IMG/VR virus record: IMGVR_UViG_3300024520_000334
Location: 1 to 30,965 of that record
Length of the DNA: 30,965 nucleotides
Reading direction: 5' to 3' (one strand)
Source: a virus
Below are positions 1 to 6,208 of this stretch, one piece after another (within the stretch, counting starts at the first letter, position 1; each line of letters opens with the position of its first letter). Made by a program: the position numbers and the translations under genes. The notes beneath the pieces are model-generated. The model was not told the DNA's origin. It searched no databases and saw only the letters and a program-made list of their open reading frames with translations.

Positions 1-126
1 GCTGAAATTGAGGAAGACTGGGCTGCAGAAATTGAGGAAGGATTGCCAATTTATAGCGAGGATAGAACGGTTGATACTGCTATTAATCGAACAGTGGAAT
101 TAATAATTAAATCAATAAGGGGATAA
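1..126 (+). CDS. C-terminal fragment of an unidentified early gene
   Basis: An open frame enters from the left edge and stops with TAA at 124-126, one base before the recT start, so it is the 3' end of the gene upstream of recT. The visible 41 residues are acidic and begin with an imperfect duplication (AEIEEDW followed by AAEIEEG). In many phages the gene before recT encodes an exonuclease of the RecE/YqaJ/lambda-exo type, but no catalytic motif lies in this fragment, so that identity is only a guess from position. Confidence 0.6.
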   Translation, partial: AEIEEDWAAEIEEGLPIYSEDRTVDTAINRTVELIIKSIRG

Positions 127-127
127 C

Positions 128-1033
128 ATGGAAACTAAACAAATAGTAACTTGGGAATCAGTTCTTGATAATGTAATGCCTCAATTTGAGAGGATTGCTA
201 GGCCACATAATCAGGTCGCATGGAAAGAGGAAAACCATTTTGCATTACAGGCACTCACTAAAAACCAAATGCTTGCTAAATGCTCAGTACCATCTATTCA
301 GGCTGCTCTGATCAATGTTGCCGCTGTGGGCCTTACGCTTAACCCTGCAGATGGCTATGCTTACCTAGTACCTGAGTACAATAAAGACTTAAAGTGCCAG
401 GAGTGCGCTCTAAGGATCAGTTTTAAGGGTCTTATAAAGGTAGCTACTGATACAGGGTCGATTAAGTGGGTTAAAGCTGAGATTGTAAAAGAAAATGACA
501 CTTTTGATTACAACGGCCCCTGCCAAATGCCAGTCCACAGCATGGACCCATTTAAAGACCGAGGCGCAACTGTTGGTGTGTATTGCATAGCTAAAACTAT
601 AGATAACGATGTATTAGTTGATTTAATGGACATAGCAGAATTACAAAAGATTCAATCTTGCGCCAAAACTCAAATGGTCTGGACAGCATGGCCTGATGAA
701 ATGTCGAAGAAAGCTATTATCAAGCGAGCGTCTAAGCAGTGGCCTAAAACGGATCAATCATCCACATTGCATAAAGCCGTTGAAGTAATAAACGATACGG
801 AAGGCGGATTTGATCCGTTTGCAGCATTCGAAGCAACAGCCGCCGAACTGCTTAAACTATTACAATTAGATGACCCTGATTTGCTCGGAGTTGGCGAAAT
901 ATGGGCGGAGCTATCAGACAAAGAACGCGAAACACTATGGACAGCAAAAACAAAGGGCGGTTGGTTCACAACTGCTGAAAAAGTATTAATCAGAGAAGCA
1001 ACAGCCGTATATCATCAAGCAAATGAGGAATAG
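128..1033 (+). CDS. recT: RecT-family single-strand annealing protein
   Basis: The 301-residue product anneals complementary single strands during phage recombination, acting with a partner exonuclease on DNA ends in the cytoplasm. The RecT core is recognisable from about residue 20 to 225: a segment reading IQAALINVAAVGLTLNP, then GYAYLVPE, the LRISFKGLIKVA strand-helix, and a final KKAIIKRASKQWP helix. After the core a tail of about 75 residues (from DPFAAFEA) is added; it contains a GEIWAELSDKE and KGGWFTTAEK segment that looks like a separate small helical module. A GGGGAT ribosome site sits just before the ATG. The next gene starts two bases after its stop, so it is probably co-translated with the SSB-like gene. 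Confidence 0.92.
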   Translation: METKQIVTWESVLDNVMPQFERIARPHNQVAWKEENHFALQALTKNQMLAKCSVPSIQAALINVAAVGLTLNPADGYAYLVPEYNKDLKCQECALRISFKGLIKVATDTGSIKWVKAEIVKENDTFDYNGPCQMPVHSMDPFKDRGATVGVYCIAKTIDNDVLVDLMDIAELQKIQSCAKTQMVWTAWPDEMSKKAIIKRASKQWPKTDQSSTLHKAVEVINDTEGGFDPFAAFEATAAELLKLLQLDDPDLLGVGEIWAELSDKERETLWTAKTKGGWFTTAEKVLIREATAVYHQANEE

Positions 1034-1035
1034 TA

Positions 1036-1338
1036 ATGTCACAACTAATTAAGAAAGAAAACATTTCAATAGTAATCGGATCGTACGAAAAGGAAGGCCA
1101 GCAAAAGAAGCAATTCAGGACCATAGGCGAGCTTATTACTATGCAAGGGGATGACGGCACCACTTACCAGTTTGGAAAGCTCTGGGGAGCCTCTGGAGTG
1201 ACAGAAATCAAAGTTTACCCACAGGAGGAAAGGAACCAACAGCAACCACAACAACAATATGCTCAACAACAGCCGCAAATGAACCAACAGCAACCCGTTC
1301 CGCGAAACTGGCAGAACCCGAACAACCCACCATTTTAA
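1036..1338 (+). CDS. Putative single-stranded DNA-binding protein (SSB-like)
   Basis: The protein is 100 residues. Residues 1-62 look like a small beta-barrel: a strand IVIGSYEKEGQQKKQF, then IGELITM, then YQFGKLWG. Residues 65-92 are almost only Gln, Pro and Asn, and the last residues are NNPPF. This layout (small OB-like domain, flexible Q-rich linker, short tail ending in PPF) resembles SSB, whose acidic DDIPF tip recruits partner proteins; here the tip lacks the acidic residues. Its place directly after recT fits a role in handling single strands. The OB fold is inferred, not proven, because the domain is shorter than canonical SSB (about 110 residues). Confidence 0.6.
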   Translation: MSQLIKKENISIVIGSYEKEGQQKKQFRTIGELITMQGDDGTTYQFGKLWGASGVTEIKVYPQEERNQQQPQQQYAQQQPQMNQQQPVPRNWQNPNNPPF

Positions 1339-1432
1339 TCAACCATGGCGGTTAATAGCCGCCTATACATAAGATTATTTATATGTCAGAAAGTAGGCAG
1401 TAAAACGAATTAGTGTCGTAAAGGAGAAGGTA

Positions 1433-1675
1433 ATGGCTTGTAAATGCCTATCAGAAATGGCTTGTTATGATCCAGAAAGTTTCGGAGTGCACCATCATAG
1501 AAACTGTGAAAAGTACGCAACCGAGAAGAACAAGATTCTGTTTTTCTATGACGACAGCGTAGACTGTTGGTTGATGACCGACACGCTAGAGGTTGCCGAT
1601 TGGGATGCTGATCCGGGCGAAGTGTTTGAAATACAATTTAGATTTGAGTTACTAACCGATCAAGAACTTGACTAA
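1433..1675 (+). CDS. Small Cys/His-rich protein, unknown function
   Basis: This 80-residue product is not recognised. Its first 27 residues carry Cys at 3, 5, 12 and 25 and three consecutive His (20-22), which could bind a metal. The rest is acidic (pattern WDADPGEVFEIQF). An excellent ribosome site, AAGGAGAAGG, lies 4 nt before the ATG and decides the start. About 95 bp separate it from the SSB-like gene; that gap holds a GGCGG/CCGCC hairpin near 1348-1366 and a variant (GTGTCG at 1413) of the leader motif seen before other early genes. Confidence 0.6.
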   Translation: MACKCLSEMACYDPESFGVHHHRNCEKYATEKNKILFFYDDSVDCWLMTDTLEVADWDADPGEVFEIQFRFELLTDQELD

Positions 1676-1697
1676 ATGCCAGAGGCTAATTAGTCAA

Positions 1698-1720
1698 AAT
1701 GTCGTTAGTTATCTATTAAA
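1698..1720 (+). repeat. Intergenic leader repeat, copy A (AATGTCGTTAGTTA...CTATTAAA)
   Basis: A 23-bp sequence before the 55-codon gene at 1735. It matches 22 of 23 bases with a copy at 28925-28947 on the other strand, likewise located before a start codon. Read as codons it spells a mini-frame MSLVIY-stop. Shorter relatives (ATGTCG core) are at 1413 and 1989 on the + strand and at 28572, 29403, 29690 and 29856 on the - strand. Confidence 0.6.
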
Positions 1721-1734
1721 CAATGAGGTGAAAT

Positions 1735-1902
1735 ATGAAAGACGGAAAAGCAGAAAAGAAAAATATTAGACATGCAAGTTGGGGATCAGACAAGGCTTAT
1801 AAATGGAAGTGGCGAGCAGCTCTTCAAGATGCATTATGGGCATTTAAGCAGCGTATGAACAAGCCAACAAACGAAGGTCGGAGCCCCGATTGGGAAGTTT
1901 AA
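1735..1902 (+). CDS. Small basic Trp-rich protein, unknown function
   Basis: The frame encodes 55 residues: basic N-terminus (MKDGKAEKKNIRHASWG), then an aromatic helix-like stretch with WKW and ALQDALWAFKQRM, and a short tail ending PDWEV. Five Trp in 55 residues is unusual. A GAGGTG ribosome site lies 5 nt before the ATG. It sits in the same direction as its neighbours, between two gaps that each carry the ATGTCG leader motif. No family recognised; coding is supported by the ribosome site and by filling an otherwise empty 355-bp gap. Confidence 0.5.
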   Translation: MKDGKAEKKNIRHASWGSDKAYKWKWRAALQDALWAFKQRMNKPTNEGRSPDWEV

Positions 1903-2030
1903 TCTCTTAAATTTGTCGAACAACCGAGTATTAACAGGAGTCTAAAAGTGACGCCATGAAGAATTTAAAACTGTGCCAACCATAAGTAATGTCGTGTAGA
2001 CGTTTTGTAAGCAACTGATAAGGGGAATAA

Positions 2031-2846
2031 ATGAAAACTTACATTGTAGAAGGCGGTATCGGAAAGGCAGTGGCGTTCACTGCGCTAATTCCTGAGCTTG
2101 CCAAAGACAAAAAGATACAGATTTACACACCATATATTGATGTTTTTGCGTATAACCCGCTGGTACATTTAGTAATGGATTCCAGTTCTATCCAGGTATT
2201 TGATCCGCGCTTGATCAAGTCTGAGCGAGTATTCAGGGAGGTTTACAAGGGCAATTTTATTAATGGCAGGACTCATATAATTGAGTCTATGTGCGACGAC
2301 TATGGCATTGCGTACAGTCCTGATATGCGACCTCAGTTATACACTGACAGATACGCGTCACATCCTGATTACCCATTGCCAACAGGTAAATATTGCATTG
2401 TTCAGTTCACTGGAGGACAGGCTGCTGCTGGTGACATTGACGGACAGTATCAGTCTATCGACGCAGGCAGAAATCTGCATTCTGAATGTGCTCAAGAGAT
2501 AATTGATTCGCTTGCAAAAGAGCTGACTGTTATTGATTTCAGCTTGCCCAATGAACCTGCTTATAAAGGTGCCGAGAAGTTGTTACGACCGTTCGCTTGG
2601 TATCATGAAGCGCTGAAGAATGCCAAGTTTCACATTAGCATAGATAGCTGCCTGAATCATTTCTCTGCATCTACTAATACCAAAGGCGTGGTGCTTTGGG
2701 GCAGTACTAAGTCTAAGCTTTTTGGCTATGATCACAATGTAAATCTAGATTTTGAGTTGCCGAATTATATTGAGCCTGAAACTGTTTTAGCTGCATTAAA
2801 ACTCGATCAGCCTAAAGTCAGCAAAAAGAAACAGGAGAAAAAATGA
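2031..2846 (+). CDS. Glycosyltransferase family 9 / heptosyltransferase-like protein
   Basis: The 271-residue protein resembles GT-B enzymes of the ADP-heptose:LPS heptosyltransferase type. The N-terminus has the strand-loop-helix EGGIGKAVAFTALIPELA, matching the GGLGD...TP.L..L start of this family. The C-terminal nucleotide-sugar half shows FHISIDSCLNHFSAS followed by GVVLWGSTKSKLFGYDHNVNL, matching the family pattern D(S/T)...H.AAA...P.V.L(W/F)G. It is shorter than typical heptosyltransferases (about 320-350 residues) and ends in a Lys-rich tail. The ribosome site AAGGGG precedes the start. In a phage it could modify surface sugars, nucleotides or DNA; the acceptor cannot be told from sequence. 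Its stop overlaps the next start (ATGA), so the pair is coupled. Confidence 0.65.
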   Translation: MKTYIVEGGIGKAVAFTALIPELAKDKKIQIYTPYIDVFAYNPLVHLVMDSSSIQVFDPRLIKSERVFREVYKGNFINGRTHIIESMCDDYGIAYSPDMRPQLYTDRYASHPDYPLPTGKYCIVQFTGGQAAAGDIDGQYQSIDAGRNLHSECAQEIIDSLAKELTVIDFSLPNEPAYKGAEKLLRPFAWYHEALKNAKFHISIDSCLNHFSASTNTKGVVLWGSTKSKLFGYDHNVNLDFELPNYIEPETVLAALKLDQPKVSKKKQEKK

Positions 2847-3175
2847 TGCAATATTTAGTCTGTGTGAAAAGTAGTGAAGGCTGTGATTATTCAATCGGTT
2901 GTGGGATGAGATACAACCTCGTTGAAGCAGAATCAAGAGAAGCGGTTATAGAAAGCGTTGTGTGGCCAGATGGTCGTGAAGAATACTCATCTGTTGAAGG
3001 GGAGCTTGCTTTAACTGAGATTCTTATAATCCCAGCATCTGACGTTGTGTCAGTTGATATAGAGGGCATTCTAGCTGATATCAACACAGCGGCTGAAGAA
3101 CAACAACAACAATCAATCACAGCAAATGAGCTTGCAACGCTACAAATGCTAAAGGATAAATATGAAAACGTCTAA
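2843..3175 (+). CDS. Hypothetical early protein
   Basis: This 110-residue acidic protein is not recognised. Residues 3-70 look like an alpha/beta domain (YLVCVKSSEG at the start, then EAVIESVVWPDG); a run of five Gln around residue 89 links it to a short C-terminal helix. The start is ATGATG, giving a choice of two adjacent Met; the ribosome site AGGAG fits either. Its start overlaps the stop of the GT9-like gene and its end overlaps the next gene by 14 nt, typical of a tightly packed early operon. Confidence 0.6.
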   Translation: MMQYLVCVKSSEGCDYSIGCGMRYNLVEAESREAVIESVVWPDGREEYSSVEGELALTEILIIPASDVVSVDIEGILADINTAAEEQQQQSITANELATLQMLKDKYENV

Positions 3176-3302
3176 CATAGGGCCTTGGGCACAGAATGAT
3201 CTGACTATCGGGAGCGGAAATCTTGTTGTAGGTCTCTACGCATCAACAGGCAACTATAGTAACTGCGTGATTATAGGGGAAAGCAATGAAAGCAAGAATT
3301 AG
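3162..3302 (+). CDS. Very small hypothetical protein (46 aa)
   Basis: The frame starts inside the end of the preceding gene (14-nt overlap, AAAGGA ribosome site 5 nt before ATG) and ends 17 nt into the next gene. The product begins MKTSNIGPWAQNDL and continues SGNLVVGLYASTG, a beta-rich pattern with no known domain. Without it the 110 bp between its neighbours would be empty, and the overlaps fit the packing of the block. Function unknown. Confidence 0.5.
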   Translation: MKTSNIGPWAQNDLTIGSGNLVVGLYASTGNYSNCVIIGESNESKN

Positions 3303-3597
3303 AGTAGTGCATCACAAAAACAAAACAGCTAGCCATTATCCAGAAATTTTCTTTGGAGAAGAATGGATAAATATTTCTAGGTATAAGCCGCTCATACATT
3401 TGCCGCCTGAATGTCATTTTGCAACGGCGCGAGAAGCTAACGAAGCTCTCGATTCATTTTTCTACAAACCCCCTGAAGAAGAAATCCTTGAATATAAGCC
3501 CAATCAGATTAGATACGCAGTCTACGGCGTTGGTTGCCATGAGCCTTCTGTTATTGGACAGTCTTCTTCTTACCTGCAAGGAGAAAATAATGGATAA
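3286..3597 (+). CDS. Hypothetical early protein
   Basis: The product has 103 residues and is not recognised. It starts MKARIRVVHHKNK, contains an aromatic ASHYPEIFFGEEW segment, an ATAREANEALDSFF helix, and a polar tail ending QGENNG. The ribosome site is AGGGGAAAGC before ATG. It overlaps the small gene before it by 17 nt and the gene after it by 8 nt, so it is part of one translationally coupled early series. Confidence 0.55.
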   Translation: MKARIRVVHHKNKTASHYPEIFFGEEWINISRYKPLIHLPPECHFATAREANEALDSFFYKPPEEEILEYKPNQIRYAVYGVGCHEPSVIGQSSSYLQGENNG

Positions 3598-3853
3598 CAT
3601 AGAGAAAATTGCCAGAAAACTGTGCGAGATTAGAGGTCTAGACCCTGATGCCAATATATCCGTTTTAGAACCTGTGGCAAGCTGTAGAGGGTCTACATTA
3701 GTTGGAAGCTACGCTGATTTAAACAACGTAGTCATTGGGAACAGCATGATTGATCAATGGCGGGCACTCGTACCCGATATTATGCGCGAATTAGATCGCC
3801 AGGAAATTAGCAAGGCTATTAATGAGGTGTTAGGAGAAAACAATGAAAATTAG
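3590..3853 (+). CDS. Hypothetical early protein
   Basis: The start is ATG at 3590 rather than an upstream in-frame ATG at 3419, because an AAGGAG ribosome site lies 6 nt before 3590 and the longer version would run wholly inside the previous gene. The 87-residue product has an N-terminal helix (MDNIEKIARKLCEIRGLDPD), then LVGSYADLNNVVIGN, then an RALVPDIMRELDRQEI helix. No family recognised. It overlaps both neighbours by a few bases. Confidence 0.55.
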   Translation: MDNIEKIARKLCEIRGLDPDANISVLEPVASCRGSTLVGSYADLNNVVIGNSMIDQWRALVPDIMRELDRQEISKAINEVLGENNEN

Positions 3854-3968
3854 AGCGTTTATGTCATCAGAGCACAAAATAATGGCTGATTTATATGTTG
3901 ATGATAAAGCAGGCAACGTAGCGACTATAATTAAGCTCGCTAATGCTGCCGATTTTAAGAGGGGTTAA
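3843..3968 (+). CDS. Last small gene of the + strand block (41 aa)
   Basis: The frame begins 11 nt before the stop of the preceding gene, with the ribosome site TAGGAG in front. The product starts MKIRAFMSSEHKIMADL and ends DFKRG; it looks like a small mixed alpha/beta protein of unknown role. Its TAA (3966-3968) interlocks with the TAA of the opposite tail-fibre gene (3965-3967), so the two transcription units collide here without any intergenic DNA. Confidence 0.5.
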   Translation: MKIRAFMSSEHKIMADLYVDDKAGNVATIIKLANAADFKRG

Positions 3969-6208
3969 ACGCCGTCGTTCGCAAGATCTGTAAGCACAGA
4001 GTAGTACACGACAGCTTTTATAACGCCGGCTGTGAAGCTGCCACCTTGCGGAGTAAACGTAATTTCAGCAGCACCGCCAGCTACAATCTCAGGCACTAAA
4101 ATAGTATTTACTTTAGTGTCCTGTGCTGCTGCAGTCCCTAATGCTGCTATTGCTGTTGTGGACCCGGTACTAAAATCGGCTTTCCAAGTGTTATCACCGC
4201 CGTTCGTAACTGCGGTATCGACATTAAGTGAAACGCCTTCAAGTCGAGCGCCTACTGGTACGGTTATGCTGGTGGTAACAGATGTCCCAGCAAGCGACAA
4301 AGTGTGTGTTTCTTCAGCAGTTTTAAAACCAAATCTACCATAGCCTAGGGTTTCCTCAGCACTCGCAAAGCCTAGCTCATGAGGAATTACTAATCGTTTT
4401 GTAGCTGGCGTCAAATCACCCCATACTAATGGGTGAGTAACATCGTTTGTATCTATTGCCAAAATACATGAGGTGCTGCCTAGCTGATTAGTTTTACCTA
4501 GCTCGTGACCTATTAGAATATTACCAGAGCCAGACGTTTTATTAATGCAATACGCTTTCCCTGTGGGGAATCTGTAGGGGGGAGAGGCATTTTCGGTTAT
4601 ACATAAGCTCGTATTATCAATAACCGAAAGTACTGTAGCAGTTCCGCCATCAGTTATGTTGCAAGCAATCGTACCAACAGCAACCGTACTTAAAAAATCC
4701 TGTGTTGAGTCTACGAGTAAACCATCACCACCGCCATCAGTAGTGCCAGAATCAGCGAGATAAACTGCGCTACCTACACAAGCACCCAGTGCGATATTAC
4801 AATTTCCAACAGTCCAAAAACTACCTACACCCCTACCCATTAGGATATTATCAGCACCCGAGCTCAAATTTATAGCCGCGAAACATCCAATTCCGATGTT
4901 ATTTTCCGCCGTGCTTGCTCCAGATAAAGCTTGCCTACCTAAACCGATATTATGGCCGCCAGATGTTAGCGAATTTAATGCTATACAACCCGCAGAAATG
5001 TTGAAACATCCTGAAACCCCGGCGCCGATCATTGATGACGCGCCCAGCGCTACGTTATAACATCCCGTTGTTATACAGCGTCCACTTTCCATGCCTATGG
5101 CGGTGTTCTTGCTGCCCGTCCCGACAATACAGTAAGCCTCGCCGGAGACAAAATTATCCTGATCTAATCCCAGACACGTATTACTACACACCGCTGATAT
5201 TCTGGCGTGCGTATTGTCTGTAATGTTACAAACCAGATTGCCAATTGTTACGGTTGAAGAAAAGTTTTGCGTACTGTCGATAAGGTGTGCGCTTTGAGTA
5301 CCGTCCGCCGTTCCCGTATCTAACGTGGTAGTTACGCTGCCTGATTGCTGCAAGGCCTCCTCACCAATTGCAGTATTACAGTCACCATACAAACCTAAAA
5401 GGATCGAGTCACGCCCATACGCTGCATTACATTTTCCAATTGTGTTGCATGACATACTGCCCGCGCCAACTGCAGTGTTATTACACCCACACGTGTTATT
5501 CACAAGCGCACAATAACCGATAGCCGTTAAACATCGGGCCGTAGTCGCCGCCTCTGCCGATTGATGACCTACCGCGACATTGAACCGGGAGAAAGTGAGA
5601 CATGTCGAATTCAGCGTCTTTAATGCGCTAGTGCCCATTGCCACATTTTGGCAATTAATCGTGGCTGTACATAATGAATTATCGCCCCAGGCTACGTTGT
5701 CCTGGCCTGTCGTCAGTGCTGCGCCTGCATTTACGCCGCCTAACAAATTTCGTGAACCGCTCGTCAAAGCAGCCCCAGCGCTATCCATTATTGCAAGGTT
5801 ACATGAGCCGGAGATTGTGGCAGGGTTTAAAGTGCTCGAGTCACCTATCCCAATATTTGACGTAACAACGCTTGCGCCCGTTAACGTTCGCGGAATAGTC
5901 ACGGGAAACCAATCAGCATTACCTGTGGTGTCTGCGTCTGCGTCTGTCGTATTCGTATATAATGCGGGTTTATACTCCTGATTAATAAACGGTATAAACC
6001 GAGCGCCTGAACCATTTAACGGATAGCCTGAACTGTCTAACTGAGCTTTAGCAAGTAATCCGCCACCGTCTTTATCAGATGCCATGTTGATAGCAACGTT
6101 AGACGTGTTGTAGAATTTCAGGAAATAGCCGCTTGCTGGACCACTTCCCGCCGCTGCTGATTTGTCATACTGCGGTAATGTGCCGCTAATTGGAGACCAG
6201 TTTGCCAT
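3965..6208 (-). CDS. Tail fibre/spike with Cys-rich YadA-head-like beta-roll
   Basis: The 747-residue protein is the last gene of the late operon. Residues 1-105 form an N-terminal virion-attachment-like domain ending in WFPVTIPRTL. Residues about 117-580 repeat a motif of the form N.A.G..A(L/M), e.g. CNNTAVGAGSM, CNTAIGEEAL, CYNVALGASSM, as in the left-handed beta-roll of YadA-type heads. About 26 Cys occur, often just before the Asn of the repeat. Two related inserts interrupt the roll (about 298-362 and 486-556), sharing LxDSTQxFxSTV, CNITD and GxAYCI. Residues about 635-747 form a terminal beta-sandwich (ITVPVGARLEGV to VVYYSVL), the likely receptor-binding or trimerising end. Starts ATGGCA overlapping the stop of the upstream gene. 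Confidence 0.75.
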   Translation of the reverse strand: MANWSPISGTLPQYDKSAAAGSGPASGYFLKFYNTSNVAINMASDKDGGGLLAKAQLDSSGYPLNGSGARFIPFINQEYKPALYTNTTDADADTTGNADWFPVTIPRTLTGASVVTSNIGIGDSSTLNPATISGSCNLAIMDSAGAALTSGSRNLLGGVNAGAALTTGQDNVAWGDNSLCTATINCQNVAMGTSALKTLNSTCLTFSRFNVAVGHQSAEAATTARCLTAIGYCALVNNTCGCNNTAVGAGSMSCNTIGKCNAAYGRDSILLGLYGDCNTAIGEEALQQSGSVTTTLDTGTADGTQSAHLIDSTQNFSSTVTIGNLVCNITDNTHARISAVCSNTCLGLDQDNFVSGEAYCIVGTGSKNTAIGMESGRCITTGCYNVALGASSMIGAGVSGCFNISAGCIALNSLTSGGHNIGLGRQALSGASTAENNIGIGCFAAINLSSGADNILMGRGVGSFWTVGNCNIALGACVGSAVYLADSGTTDGGGDGLLVDSTQDFLSTVAVGTIACNITDGGTATVLSVIDNTSLCITENASPPYRFPTGKAYCINKTSGSGNILIGHELGKTNQLGSTSCILAIDTNDVTHPLVWGDLTPATKRLVIPHELGFASAEETLGYGRFGFKTAEETHTLSLAGTSVTTSITVPVGARLEGVSLNVDTAVTNGGDNTWKADFSTGSTTAIAALGTAAAQDTKVNTILVPEIVAGGAAEITFTPQGGSFTAGVIKAVVYYSVLTDLANDGV

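Noticed and set aside
1348-1366. Terminator after the SSB-like gene
   Set aside because: GGCGG/CCGCC forms only a 5-bp stem and no T-run follows.
3419-3589. Upstream part of the 144-codon frame ending at 3853
   Set aside because: It lies within the 3286-3597 gene in another frame, and AAGGAG supports the internal start at 3590.
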